Assembly (NCBI GenBank): GCA_009930305.1
Contig: RZYM01000002.1
Location: 62,001 to 126,000 of the forward strand
Source of the DNA: Bacteroidia bacterium
GTDB taxonomy: Bacteria; Bacteroidota; Bacteroidia; Bacteroidales; Paludibacteraceae
DNA: 64,000 bases
Direction of reading: 5' to 3'
Position 1 is the first letter of the stretch, and each line of letters begins with the position of its first letter. The notes beneath the pieces are model-generated. The model ran no database searches. It was not told the DNA's origin and saw nothing but the letters and a program-made list of their open reading frames with translations. Positions 43,497-55,136 of this stretch are shown here, one piece after another. Made by a program: the position numbers and the translations under genes.

Positions 43497-46400
43497 ATGG
43501 ACAGTTCCGATTTTTTACAGATTCTAAGACGCCATCCAAATTTTGATAAACTTCAATCATGGGTATCGTCCTCATCCAAAAATCTTAAAATAAATGGTTT
43601 TTGCGGTTCTTCTGCACCCGTTTTTTTGCATGAAGCACAAATTGGGCACCATTTACCCGCTATTTACGTATTACATGACAACGAAGAGGCCGGGTATTTT
43701 TACAACGACATTATACAGCTTTATGGCGAAGAAAATATATTTTATTTTCCGTCATCATATAAGAAAAAAATAAAAGATGGGATTTCAAAAGACTCTGCTA
43801 ATCAGGTACTTAGAACAGAAACACTGAATGCAATCAGCCTGAGGTCTGATTGGACTATTGTGACTTATCCCGAAGCATTATCAGAAAAAGTAATTGAGCC
43901 TGATAAACTTGGAAAAGAAACTTTACATCTACGTGTGGGAGAAAAACTCGGTATTGAATTTGTAATCGATGCTTTAACTGAATATGGCTTTGAGCAATTT
44001 GATTTTGTTTATGAGCCTGGGCAATTTTCTGTACGTGGAAGTATCATAGACGTGTTTTCTTATTCAAACGACTTACCATACAGAATCGATTTTTTTGGAG
44101 ACGAAGTTGATTCGATAAGAAGTTTTGATATTGAAAGTCAATTGTCGGAAGGTTCTCAAAATGAGATATCCATCATATCAAACAAGATAAATACAGAAAC
44201 TAAAAATTTAGTTCCTATTTTCGATTTCTTTCCCATAGAAACTTTATTCGGTTTATACGATGCAGATTACTTATCTGAGGTATTACAAACTATTATTGAA
44301 GAAAATACTGATAATGAATGCTTTATAACGGCAATCGAATTTGAAATACGTATAAAAACATATAAAATAATTGAATGGGGTCTAAGAAATCATTTCGGCA
44401 GTAGAAAAACTATCCAATTTAATGAAAGTATACAGCCTATTTTTCATAAAAATTTTGATTTAACAGCTTCCGATTTTAAGCAAAGGCAGTCCGAAGGCTT
44501 TGAAGTATATGTACTTAGTGACAACTCAAAACAAATTGAACGTTTAAAAGATATTTTTGAAGATAGAGAGGAACATATAATCTTTATACCGGTACTATCG
44601 ATATTGCACGAAGGATTTATTGATAACGACCTAAAGATATGTGTTTACACTGACCATCAGATTTTTGAACGATTCCAAAAATACACTCTCAAATCAGCAA
44701 AAACACGAACAGGTAAGGTTGTACTATCTCTGAAAGAGTTAATGCAATTTCAAATTGGAGATTACATTGTACATACAGATCATGGAGTTGGCAAATTTGG
44801 CGGACTGATTCGTACGGAGATGGGTGGAAAAATGCAAGAAGTCATAAAACTTACATTCAAAGACGACGACATCATTTTTGTAAACATCCATTCCTTACAT
44901 CGTATTTCAAAATATAAGAGTAAAGATAGCGAGCCTCCAAAATTAAATAAATTAGGAACAGCAGCATGGACTAACTTAAAAGAGAAAACAAAGAAAAAAG
45001 TTAAGGACATTGCCAGAGAATTAATTAGATTATACGCAGAACGTAGAGAAGAAAAAGGTTTTTCTTATTCTCCTGACAGCTATCTGCAACAAGAATTAGA
45101 AGCATCATTTATTTACGAAGACACTCCTGATCAATCAAAAGCTACTGCTGTTGTAAAAAAAGACATGGAAAGCGAGAAGCCGATGGACCGATTAATTTGT
45201 GGAGACGTTGGCTTCGGAAAAACTGAAATAGCTATTAGAGCGGCATTTAAGGCTGTATCAGATAATAAACAAGTAGCTGTGCTTGTTCCAACCACAGTCT
45301 TAGCCTTTCAGCATTATAAAAGTTTTTCGCGAAGATTGAAGCGCTTCCCGTGTAATATCGATTATCTTAGCCGCGCACGAAAGCCTGTAGAAACAAAAAA
45401 AATATTGGAAAAAACTGCAGCAGGACGAGTAGATATTCTGATTGGCACACACAAAATATTAAGTAAAGAGGTTAAATTCAAAGACTTAGGCTTACTAATA
45501 ATTGATGAAGAACAGAAATTTGGAGTTTCGGCAAAGGAAAAGCTCAGACAATTACGTACAAATATAGATACTCTAACTTTGTCTGCTACTCCTATACCAA
45601 GAACATTACAATTTTCATTAATGGGAGCTAGAGATTTATCAGTCATAAACACTCCCCCACCTAATAGATATCCTATACAAACGGAATTAATCCCATTTGA
45701 TGATGATGTAATTAAGGATGCTATTGAATATGAAATTAGCAGAGGTGGACAAGTATTCTTTGTAAACAACAGAATTAGTAATTTACCTGAGTTGGAAATA
45801 CACCTACGTAAATTGGTACCAAAAGCACGAATTTGCGTAGGACACGGGCAAATGGACAGCGAAAAGTTAGAAGAAATTTTAATAAACTTTATAAATGGCG
45901 AATATGATATTTTATTGGCTACTTCAATCATCGAATCAGGAGTAGATATACCAAATGTAAATACCATGTTTATTAATAGCGCACAACATTTCGGATTAAG
46001 CGATTTGCATCAATTGAGGGGACGTGTAGGCAGAACCAACAAAAAGGCATTCTGCTACCTTATAACACCTCCACTCAGCAGCCTTCCTACAGATTCACGT
46101 AGAAGATTGCAAGCTATAGAAAACTTCTCCGATTTAGGCAGCGGTATACACATCGCAATGCAAGATTTGGATATACGTGGAGCCGGTAATATTTTGGGGG
46201 GAGAACAAAGTGGATTTATCTCAGACTTAGGCTACGAAACATACCATAAAATATTGGATGAATCAATACACGAACTTAAACACGACGAGTTTGCTGATGT
46301 ATTTGCGGAAGAAATCAAAGAAAAAGATAATATATATGCAACAGATTGCGTGTTCGAATCCGACTTAGAGCTATTATTCCCTTCGTATTATGTACAAAAC

Positions 46401-46790
46401 ATATCTGAAAGGATGGATTTGTATCGCCGTTTAGATGCAATAAAAGAGGCAAATGCATTAATATCATTTGAAAAAGAAATGGTTGATCGTTTTGGAGAAA
46501 TACCTGAAGTTTCACAAGAACTTATACAAGTTATTCGACTTAGATGGCTGTGCATGAGTTTAGGAATTGAAAAAATAACACTAAAAAACAATAGATTAAG
46601 CGCATACTTTACTAATAATTTCCAGTCACATTATTACCAATCTGAAATATTTAATAAGATTTTGCAATATGCTATGGTACATCATAGTAATACAAAATTT
46701 AAAGAGCAAACAGACAAACGATTGATATCGATTGATGGTGTTAATGGTATCCGTCAGGCATATAAGTGTTTGGAAGAAATGTGTTTATAA
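43497..46790 (+). CDS. mfd: Transcription-repair coupling factor Mfd
   Basis: Mfd removes RNA polymerase stalled at DNA lesions and recruits the UvrABC repair proteins. It has 1097 residues from the ATG at 43497. Order of domains: UvrB-homologous N-terminal half (with GQFSVRGSIIDVFSY), the RNA polymerase-interacting CarD-like region (IGDYIVHTDHGVGKFGG), the RecG-like translocase with Walker A GDVGFGKTEIAIRAA (about residues 566-580) and DEEQKF, helicase motif VI QLRGRVGRTNKKAF, and a TRCF C-terminal domain. The ATGs at 43464 and 43473 are less likely because of the promoter position. Confidence 0.95.
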   Translation: MDSSDFLQILRRHPNFDKLQSWVSSSSKNLKINGFCGSSAPVFLHEAQIGHHLPAIYVLHDNEEAGYFYNDIIQLYGEENIFYFPSSYKKKIKDGISKDSANQVLRTETLNAISLRSDWTIVTYPEALSEKVIEPDKLGKETLHLRVGEKLGIEFVIDALTEYGFEQFDFVYEPGQFSVRGSIIDVFSYSNDLPYRIDFFGDEVDSIRSFDIESQLSEGSQNEISIISNKINTETKNLVPIFDFFPIETLFGLYDADYLSEVLQTIIEENTDNECFITAIEFEIRIKTYKIIEWGLRNHFGSRKTIQFNESIQPIFHKNFDLTASDFKQRQSEGFEVYVLSDNSKQIERLKDIFEDREEHIIFIPVLSILHEGFIDNDLKICVYTDHQIFERFQKYTLKSAKTRTGKVVLSLKELMQFQIGDYIVHTDHGVGKFGGLIRTEMGGKMQEVIKLTFKDDDIIFVNIHSLHRISKYKSKDSEPPKLNKLGTAAWTNLKEKTKKKVKDIARELIRLYAERREEKGFSYSPDSYLQQELEASFIYEDTPDQSKATAVVKKDMESEKPMDRLICGDVGFGKTEIAIRAAFKAVSDNKQVAVLVPTTVLAFQHYKSFSRRLKRFPCNIDYLSRARKPVETKKILEKTAAGRVDILIGTHKILSKEVKFKDLGLLIIDEEQKFGVSAKEKLRQLRTNIDTLTLSATPIPRTLQFSLMGARDLSVINTPPPNRYPIQTELIPFDDDVIKDAIEYEISRGGQVFFVNNRISNLPELEIHLRKLVPKARICVGHGQMDSEKLEEILINFINGEYDILLATSIIESGVDIPNVNTMFINSAQHFGLSDLHQLRGRVGRTNKKAFCYLITPPLSSLPTDSRRRLQAIENFSDLGSGIHIAMQDLDIRGAGNILGGEQSGFISDLGYETYHKILDESIHELKHDEFADVFAEEIKEKDNIYATDCVFESDLELLFPSYYVQNISERMDLYRRLDAIKEANALISFEKEMVDRFGEIPEVSQELIQVIRLRWLCMSLGIEKITLKNNRLSAYFTNNFQSHYYQSEIFNKILQYAMVHHSNTKFKEQTDKRLISIDGVNGIRQAYKCLEEMCL

Positions 46791-46793
46791 AAA

Positions 46794-48695
46794 ATGAACC
46801 GGACCGACTATCGCTCTATACTAAAACAATATTGGGGATACGATGATTTTCGTAGCCTTCAAGAAGATATTGTGAGTTCTGTAGGAAGTGGTAAAGATAC
46901 ATTGGGTTTAATGCCTACAGGTGGAGGTAAATCAATAACATTTCAGGTCCCTGCATTATCGATGGATGGTTTATGCTTAGTCATCACACCACTGATTGCA
47001 CTAATGAAAGATCAAGTTGATGGATTAAGGAAGAAAGAGATAAAGGCAGCTGCAATTTATTCGGGTATGAGTTATGAAGAGATTATGACAACCTTCAATA
47101 ACTGCATATATGGACATTACAAATTTCTGTATGTATCACCGGAGCGTTTAGGCACTAGAGTGTTTTTAGAAAAAGTGCCACAGCTAGATATTAGCATGAT
47201 TGCTGTAGATGAAGCACATTGCATTTCACAATGGGGATATGACTTTAGGCCTGCATATCTAAAAATTGCCGAAATTAGAAAAATGTTGCCTGATGTTCCG
47301 GTGTTGGCATTAACCGCAACTGCCACGCCCGAGGTTGTTGAGGACATTCAGAAACAATTGCAATTCGCAAAAAATAATGTTTTCAAAAAAAGTTTTCAAA
47401 GAGAAAACCTGGCATACGTAGTACAAAAAACAGAGGATAAGTTACAAAAGTTATTACATATTCTTAATTCTGTCAATGGTAGTTCGGTCGTATATGTCAG
47501 AAACAGAAAAAAGACAAAAGAAGTAGCCGATTTTTTAAATAACAACAATATAAGTGCTGATTATTTTCATGCCGGGCTTCCTAATTCAGCTAAAGATAAT
47601 CGTCAAGAACGTTGGAAGTCAGGAGATTGCCGCGTAATAGTAGCAACTAATGCTTTCGGTATGGGTATTGACAAAGCTGATGTAAGAACTGTTATTCATA
47701 TAGATTTACCGGATAGTATAGAGGCCTATTTTCAAGAGGCAGGACGCGCAGGACGAGACGGATTAAAATCATATGCTGTACTATTGTATGAAAATGCTGA
47801 TATTACAAAATTAAAGAAACGTTTATCTGATAATTTTCCTACTAAAGAGCAAATATTACGTACCTACGAATACTTGGCTTATTACTATCAGGTAGGTGTT
47901 GAAAGTGCAGAAGGATGTGTTTTTGATTTTAATTTGATTGATTTTTGTACCAAATTTAAATTGTCTATAAATCCTACTCACAGCGCACTGAAAATATTGG
48001 AACTAGCCGGATATATTGAGTATACAGAAGAGATTGAATCTCATACACGAATAATGTTTTCGATGTACCGAGATGAACTGTACAAATACGACATACCCGA
48101 CAAAACAGATGTTGTAATGAAATGTTTATTAAGGAGTTACACGGGTCTGTTTGCCGATTATGTAAACATTGATGAAGATCTTATTGCAAAACGGACCAAA
48201 CTTGACAAATCAGACGTACTTAAAAGTTTGATTGATTTGTCAAGACTAAATGTTATAAGCTATATTCCTTACAAAAAAACACCCTATATAGTATATACAC
48301 GTCAACGTGAACATACAGAAAGAATTATCATAGGAAAGGATGTATATGAAAATCGGAAAGAACGCTTTGAAAATCGAATTAAAGCAATGTCTGATTATTC
48401 AACATCAGATAATGCATGCCGTAGTCGCATACTACTAGCATATTTTGGAGAAAAAGATTCTGATAATTGTGGTATATGCGATTTTTGCCTAAAACAGAAG
48501 AGCAATAACAAAAAAACAAACAATCTTGACAAAAAAATAATTGATCTTTTAAAGGATGGTCCACAAGAAATATCTTATTTAATAGGAAAACTTAATTGTT
48601 CTGAAGAAACAATTTTTACAGTAATAAGACAATTGATGGATGAAAAAACAATTGCAACAGAAAACAAAAAAACTATATATCTGATAAAAAAATGA
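46794..48695 (+). CDS. recQ: RecQ-family ATP-dependent DNA helicase
   Basis: This 633-residue 3'-5' DNA helicase has Walker A MPTGGGKSITFQVPA (Lys46), the DEAH box VDEAHCISQWGYDFRPAY and motif VI QEAGRAGRDG. It is followed by the zinc-binding RecQ-Ct with four cysteines (CRSRILLAYFG...CGICDFC), and a winged-helix region. The HRDC domain seems absent or very reduced, ending at a short helical tail. It starts three bases after mfd and overlaps rnz by four bases, giving a DNA repair/RNA processing cluster. Confidence 0.95.
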   Translation: MNRTDYRSILKQYWGYDDFRSLQEDIVSSVGSGKDTLGLMPTGGGKSITFQVPALSMDGLCLVITPLIALMKDQVDGLRKKEIKAAAIYSGMSYEEIMTTFNNCIYGHYKFLYVSPERLGTRVFLEKVPQLDISMIAVDEAHCISQWGYDFRPAYLKIAEIRKMLPDVPVLALTATATPEVVEDIQKQLQFAKNNVFKKSFQRENLAYVVQKTEDKLQKLLHILNSVNGSSVVYVRNRKKTKEVADFLNNNNISADYFHAGLPNSAKDNRQERWKSGDCRVIVATNAFGMGIDKADVRTVIHIDLPDSIEAYFQEAGRAGRDGLKSYAVLLYENADITKLKKRLSDNFPTKEQILRTYEYLAYYYQVGVESAEGCVFDFNLIDFCTKFKLSINPTHSALKILELAGYIEYTEEIESHTRIMFSMYRDELYKYDIPDKTDVVMKCLLRSYTGLFADYVNIDEDLIAKRTKLDKSDVLKSLIDLSRLNVISYIPYKKTPYIVYTRQREHTERIIIGKDVYENRKERFENRIKAMSDYSTSDNACRSRILLAYFGEKDSDNCGICDFCLKQKSNNKKTNNLDKKIIDLLKDGPQEISYLIGKLNCSEETIFTVIRQLMDEKTIATENKKTIYLIKK

Positions 48696-49603
48696 ACTTT
48701 GAATTAACTATATTAGGGTCGGGTTCGGCAATTCCTTCATTTGGAAGATTCTCTACTTCTCAAGTTTTATCAACTCACAACAAAAGTTTTATGATTGACT
48801 GTGCAGACGGTACACAATTCAGAATGCGTGAGTTAGGCATAAACATAACTAGAATGGGACATATTTTTATATCTCATTTACATGGCGACCACTGTTTCGG
48901 TCTAATGGCAGTTATATCTACAATGAGCATGATGCACAGAACTGCTGATTTATATATACATTCTCATCCTGACTTAATTGAATTATTACAACCACAAATT
49001 GATTATTTCTGCGACGATTTAAGATATAAGGTATATTTTGAGCCATTTAATCCAAAACAGAGTGAATTAATCTACGAAGACAGAAGCCTAACAGTAAATA
49101 CTATTCCATTAGTACATTCAACTCCTACATGTGGATTTTTATTTAAAGAAAAACCGAATCAACCACACCTAAATAAAGATTTAATTGATTTTTTTCAAAT
49201 TGGTGTCAAAGATATCAAGAATATTAAAGAAGGAGCAGACTGGATAAAGCCTGATGGAACTATTATACACAATGCAGATCTATTAACACCGGCTACTAAA
49301 TCTAAAAGCTATGCTTATTGTTCAGACACAAGATATAGCGAACGCATAATTCCATTAATTCACGGTGTTGATTGCTTGTTTCATGAAGCGACTTTTGAAG
49401 AATCTGAAATTTCAAGAGCTAAAGACACATTACATTCAACGGCTTTACAAGCTGCCAACATAGCAAAAAAAGCAGAAGTTGGTCAACTGTTAATAGGACA
49501 CTATTCTGCAAGATACCAAAATTTAAATAAACTTTTAGCAGAGGCTCGTTCTGTATTTCCTAACACTAAACTTGCTGAAGATAAAACTCACTTTCAATGG
49601 TAA
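48692..49603 (+). CDS. rnz: Ribonuclease Z
   Basis: This endonuclease trims the 3' end of tRNA precursors. The 303-residue beta-lactamase fold protein has the metal site motif FISHLHGDHCFG, an HSTPTCGFLF segment, SDTRY with the bridging Asp and the final HYSARY motif. The length matches the short form RNase Z. It overlaps the recQ stop by four bases, and its 3' end abuts the convergent alpha/beta hydrolase gene. Confidence 0.94.
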   Translation: MNFELTILGSGSAIPSFGRFSTSQVLSTHNKSFMIDCADGTQFRMRELGINITRMGHIFISHLHGDHCFGLMAVISTMSMMHRTADLYIHSHPDLIELLQPQIDYFCDDLRYKVYFEPFNPKQSELIYEDRSLTVNTIPLVHSTPTCGFLFKEKPNQPHLNKDLIDFFQIGVKDIKNIKEGADWIKPDGTIIHNADLLTPATKSKSYAYCSDTRYSERIIPLIHGVDCLFHEATFEESEISRAKDTLHSTALQAANIAKKAEVGQLLIGHYSARYQNLNKLLAEARSVFPNTKLAEDKTHFQW

Positions 49604-49607
49604 GCAG

Positions 49608-50759
49608 CTATGATAAAAAGTTAGCCGCTCTTCCAAATACGTCCATAAACATTTTGTCAACTTCATTTGTAGCATTCATCTTTGTAGGAAATGGCATTTC
49701 ATGCGAATACTCAAATGGATAATCAAGTTTAATTACACATTTTGCAGCCGCCTCCGCACCTAATGCAGCACAAATACCTTTATATGGTATAACCTTATCC
49801 TTTGCCAAAGAAATAATTTGGATTCTATTTTGTGCCTTATTAAAAAAATCGGTTCTGTAATCGGTATAATAATTAGCATCAATCATCGATTTAAATGGTA
49901 AATCAAATGGATCGTCATTATTTATTGCCTGAAATAGGTGATCATTTTGATAATAAGCAATCATATCAAGGAATGCTTGAGAATCCATAATATACGGCGA
50001 ATTTCCATTCATCATATTAAAAATAGAACCTCCGCAAAACATAAATAGTCGAGCGTTTTCAAACATATTTTTGTAATTTGACAAAAGCATTATTTGCGAC
50101 ATTAACGCTCCAATAGAATATGCAAATATATCTATTTTAGTATTTTCGTTCAAATATGGATGTTTACCCGCCTTTATGTTGTCCATTAGCTGTGCTACAT
50201 CATAACAAGTCTCTCGACCCGAAGTGTAAAATCGAAGAGGAGAGGAACTCAAGCGCGAGCTTAAAGCAAGATTTGCGAATGTAACATTTTCGGCAGAAGC
50301 TGTCCTTTTTCGCCTATCCGCAACCCAATGCATTAACACACGTGGGTTATACCATGACGATGGAGTCCTATTAATATGGAATGCTATCGGAAATAGGATT
50401 ACGGGCTTACCTGTCATTCTTGCTAAAGTTTCAGCCCATATCGCATGTTTATCCCAGCTTCGCTCATTAAGACCATGAAACAACAATATGCATGCATTCT
50501 CGTTGTGATGAGGAGGCCTTACCATAGGATATCTAAAACTACTGTTTTCATTTACAGCATCATCTGATGTTTTTATAAATGATGGGATTAAAAACGAATG
50601 TTGCAGTTCTCTAACATTAGAATCATTACCCCGTTCTTTAAACTCAAAAAAAGATATATCTACTGCAGAATCTTCAATTCGACAAGATTCTTCTTTTGTA
50701 AATATTTTTTTCAAGATATCAGTTCTTTGATTGACTCTTACGTCGCTTACATAGATCAT
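49608..50759 (-). CDS. Alpha/beta hydrolase-fold protein, DUF6051-like
   Basis: This 383-residue protein has no signal peptide. A hydrolase core is shown by the oxyanion strand CILLFHGLNERSWDKHA (about residues 88-104) and a nucleophile elbow-like FAYSIGALMSQ with Ser in the AYSIG context, where the family would have GxSxG. The last His may be in EYSHEMPFP. Large parts (lid region) resemble Bacteroidota DUF6051 proteins, though I am not certain. The substrate is unknown. It stands alone, convergent with rnz (four-base gap). Confidence 0.7.
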   Translation of the reverse strand: MIYVSDVRVNQRTDILKKIFTKEESCRIEDSAVDISFFEFKERGNDSNVRELQHSFLIPSFIKTSDDAVNENSSFRYPMVRPPHHNENACILLFHGLNERSWDKHAIWAETLARMTGKPVILFPIAFHINRTPSSWYNPRVLMHWVADRRKRTASAENVTFANLALSSRLSSSPLRFYTSGRETCYDVAQLMDNIKAGKHPYLNENTKIDIFAYSIGALMSQIMLLSNYKNMFENARLFMFCGGSIFNMMNGNSPYIMDSQAFLDMIAYYQNDHLFQAINNDDPFDLPFKSMIDANYYTDYRTDFFNKAQNRIQIISLAKDKVIPYKGICAALGAEAAAKCVIKLDYPFEYSHEMPFPTKMNATNEVDKMFMDVFGRAANFLS

Positions 50760-50949
50760 ATCGATTTATATTTAGGATATCACAAAATAATCCTATTATT
50801 AAATAACAAAAAATATTATGTGGTAATTGAAAGTCAATTTGGTGCAGACTAACTTTTTGTGGTGTTAAAACATTAATTATGGGGTGAATTTTATAATAAA
50901 TACCAACATATTTTAACGGCACAATAGAACATCCGGAAAGATATTTTCG

Positions 50950-50957
50950 TATATTTG
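50950..50957 (+). promoter_or_regulatory. -7 box upstream of guaB
   Basis: TATATTTG lies 29 bases before the guaB ATG, with a predicted start near 50961. The -33 element is weak. In the rest of the 227-base gap 50760-50986 I see no other structure. Confidence 0.5.
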
Positions 50958-50974
50958 CACGCAATAAATTTTAA

Positions 50975-52462
<1,488 letters not shown>

Positions 52463-52465
52463 CAA

Positions 52466-54274
52466 ATGAGAAAAATCGTTTTTTGCACAATTGCAACATT
52501 CTTTTTGATTAGTGCAAATGCACAAGTTGTAATGAACATAAATGGTAAAGATGTAAGTAAACAAGAGTTTGAATATTTTTACCACAAAAATAATTCCAAT
52601 ACAAGTTTAAATCACATTTCACTTGATGAATACGTAGATTTGTTCATCAACTTTAAGCTTAAGGTTGTAGATGCGTATCAGCAACAACTTGATACGGCAA
52701 AATCGTTCAAAGACGAATTTAATAGTTATCGCAATCAGTTGATTCGCCCATACCTTACAGACGATAGCATAAAAGAGGTTCTAGTTAATGAAGCATATTC
52801 TCGTTTAAAAGAAGACCTTGAAGTTAACCACATTTTATTTCGTATTGAAAATCAGAATGACACAATTGCTGCATACGAAAAAGCTATATCTGCAAAAAAA
52901 AGAATCAACAAAAAGAATTTCGAGAAAATTGCTTTAGAAACATCTGAAGATCCATCTGTAACACAAAATAGAGGCCGTTTGGGATACATTACCGGAATGA
53001 TGCTGGTTTACCCATTTGAAAAAGCGGCATACAATGCAAAAATAGGGAAAGTAGTCGGACCAATAAGAACTAGGTTCGGATATCATCTAATTTTAGTTAC
53101 AAATCGCAGACCAAGTAATGGTGAAATTAAGGTTGCACACATATTCAAACGTAAACCGGAAAAGGCTGACTCGGCAAGCATTGACAGCATAAGAACATTT
53201 GTAGATTCCATTTACAAATTGGCTAGTACCGGAAGTGATTTTGCAGAACTTGCAAAGAAATATTCGGAAGATGAAGCTAATGCGTCTCAAGGTGGAGTAT
53301 TGCCATGGTTAAGTATAGGACGCACAAATGAAACGTTCGAAACCGCTGCATTTGCATTAAAAGACACCGGAGCAATTTCAAAACCGGTAGAAGCATCATA
53401 CGGATGGCATATAATTAAATTTTTAGAAAAACGCCCTGTACAATCTTTAGATGATTTACGTCAGCAAATAGAATCACGTATAAACGGAGACGAACGCGCA
53501 AATATAATTAATACTAGTTTTATCAATAAAATTAAAAAAGCATATAATTATAAAGCCGGTACAGGTGATACTATCGCCACATTCGCAGATGTTGTTCTCA
53601 CAAAAGATAGTTTGAATAAATTTTCGGCTACAAGACCACATAATTCCGATAGTTTAACACAATTCATCAATACTTGCCTGATGGATTATGAAAATAGCAA
53701 TTTGGAACAACACTACCCTGACTTCGGTATGTTGATGAAAGAGTATTACGACGGCATTTTACTATATTACGTAAGTAAAGAAAAAGTATGGGATAAGGCA
53801 TCAAAAGATACTGCAGGACTTAGAATGCAATTTGAGCAAAACAAAGAAAAATATCGTTGGAAAAAGCCTCACTACAAAGGTATAATTGTATATTGTGCAT
53901 CTAAAGAAATAAAAAACAAAGCAGCTGATATTATAAAAACAGCGCCTAAGGATTCTGTATCGCAATATCTCAAAAAACAATTAAACGTAAATAAGACAAC
54001 AAACGTAAAAGTAGAAAGTGGCATATATGAACAAGGCAAAAACCAAGTAATTGATGCTCTAGTATTTAACGAAGGATCGCTCCCTATTAACGAAAAATTT
54101 CCTGAGGTTTTTGTAGATGGATATGTGCAAAACGAATATCCTGAAACATATAAAGATATCAAGGGTCCTGTATCCAACGATTACCAGGAAATTCTAGAAA
54201 AATCATGGATCGATAGTTTACGTAAAATATATCCTGTGATCATATACGATAACATTCTTAAAACCGTTAAATGA
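52466..54274 (+). CDS. Periplasmic peptidyl-prolyl isomerase with two parvulin domains
   Basis: This 602-residue protein has a signal peptide (ending ISANAQ), an N-terminal helical region and two PpiC/parvulin domains (about 116-220 and 222-320). These carry typical GRLGYITGMMLVYPFEKAAY, FGYHLILVTNRRP, and then SQGGVLPWLSIGRTNETFE and YGWHIIKFLEKRP. The C-terminal 280 residues are not assigned. Such chaperones escort outer membrane proteins. It overlaps the downstream lipoprotein gene by four bases. Confidence 0.88.
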   Translation: MRKIVFCTIATFFLISANAQVVMNINGKDVSKQEFEYFYHKNNSNTSLNHISLDEYVDLFINFKLKVVDAYQQQLDTAKSFKDEFNSYRNQLIRPYLTDDSIKEVLVNEAYSRLKEDLEVNHILFRIENQNDTIAAYEKAISAKKRINKKNFEKIALETSEDPSVTQNRGRLGYITGMMLVYPFEKAAYNAKIGKVVGPIRTRFGYHLILVTNRRPSNGEIKVAHIFKRKPEKADSASIDSIRTFVDSIYKLASTGSDFAELAKKYSEDEANASQGGVLPWLSIGRTNETFETAAFALKDTGAISKPVEASYGWHIIKFLEKRPVQSLDDLRQQIESRINGDERANIINTSFINKIKKAYNYKAGTGDTIATFADVVLTKDSLNKFSATRPHNSDSLTQFINTCLMDYENSNLEQHYPDFGMLMKEYYDGILLYYVSKEKVWDKASKDTAGLRMQFEQNKEKYRWKKPHYKGIIVYCASKEIKNKAADIIKTAPKDSVSQYLKKQLNVNKTTNVKVESGIYEQGKNQVIDALVFNEGSLPINEKFPEVFVDGYVQNEYPETYKDIKGPVSNDYQEILEKSWIDSLRKIYPVIIYDNILKTVK

Positions 54275-55134
54275 GACGGCATAAAATCATAATCATAACC
54301 ACAATTGTGGCAACAGCCTTTTGTTCATGCAATAAGGTTGCTCAATTTGATGCTACTAAGAATCAAATTATGGAGGTCAATGGCAATGTGTTGAACTACG
54401 ATGACATTGTAAAGGTGATGCCTGATGATCTTAGTGGACAAGATAGTGCGATTTTTGTAGAGAACTACAAAAAAAGATGGGCAACAAATATTCTAATGTA
54501 TGACAAAGCACTACGTAATGTCGGAAGCACTGATGAAATTAATGAACTAGCTGAAATATACAGAAGAGAGCTAATTATTAACGAGTATCAGCAACAATTA
54601 ATTGCTCAAGAGATGCCTGAACTCAACGAGGATAGCATAACAGCATTCTACGAAAAGCAAAAAGAGCACTTCCCTTTGGAAGAAGCTGTTGTAAAAGGAA
54701 TCTTTATTAAGATACTTACATCAACTCCTAATCAATCAAAACTTTCTCGTTGGTTATCTAATATCAATGATGAAAACTTAGATAACATTATGCGCTTCTG
54801 TACAAAGACAGCAATATACTACGATTTTTTTAATGATAATTGGGTGTATTACTCTAAAATATCGTCAATACTTCCTGAAAAGATAGATGCGAATGATCCT
54901 GCACTATCAAGAGGAACAGTAGTATTGCAATTAGATGAGTATAGTTATTATTTAAGAATAACAGGTATATGCCAAGCCGGCACTCCAAAACCATACGAAC
55001 TTATCAGGCCTGAATTAATGAATATCATGGCTAACAAACAAAAAATAGATTTCATACATAATTTTCAGGAGGAGCTATACCAAAAGGCACTCAAAAACAA
55101 TACAATTATTACTTTTGAAGACAAAAATAAATAG
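54271..55134 (+). CDS. SurA-like lipoprotein with degenerate parvulin region
   Basis: This 287-residue protein has a lipoprotein signal ending TAFCSC. It has a SurA-like N-terminal helical part (about 28-115) and a C-terminal half that keeps the size and a few strands of a parvulin domain (AVVKGIFIKILTSTPNQSK) but lacks the Gly/His/Phe pattern seen in its neighbours. It is thus a probable non-catalytic chaperone. It overlaps the first PPIase by four bases and is two bases before the SurA-like gene. It might hold clients at the membrane for its neighbours. Confidence 0.75.
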   Translation: MRRHKIIIITTIVATAFCSCNKVAQFDATKNQIMEVNGNVLNYDDIVKVMPDDLSGQDSAIFVENYKKRWATNILMYDKALRNVGSTDEINELAEIYRRELIINEYQQQLIAQEMPELNEDSITAFYEKQKEHFPLEEAVVKGIFIKILTSTPNQSKLSRWLSNINDENLDNIMRFCTKTAIYYDFFNDNWVYYSKISSILPEKIDANDPALSRGTVVLQLDEYSYYLRITGICQAGTPKPYELIRPELMNIMANKQKIDFIHNFQEELYQKALKNNTIITFEDKNK

Positions 55135-55136
55135 AC

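Noticed and set aside
45362-45967. 201-codon minus-strand frame inside mfd
   Set aside because: Entirely opposite to the conserved translocase domain of mfd; a shadow of its codon pattern.
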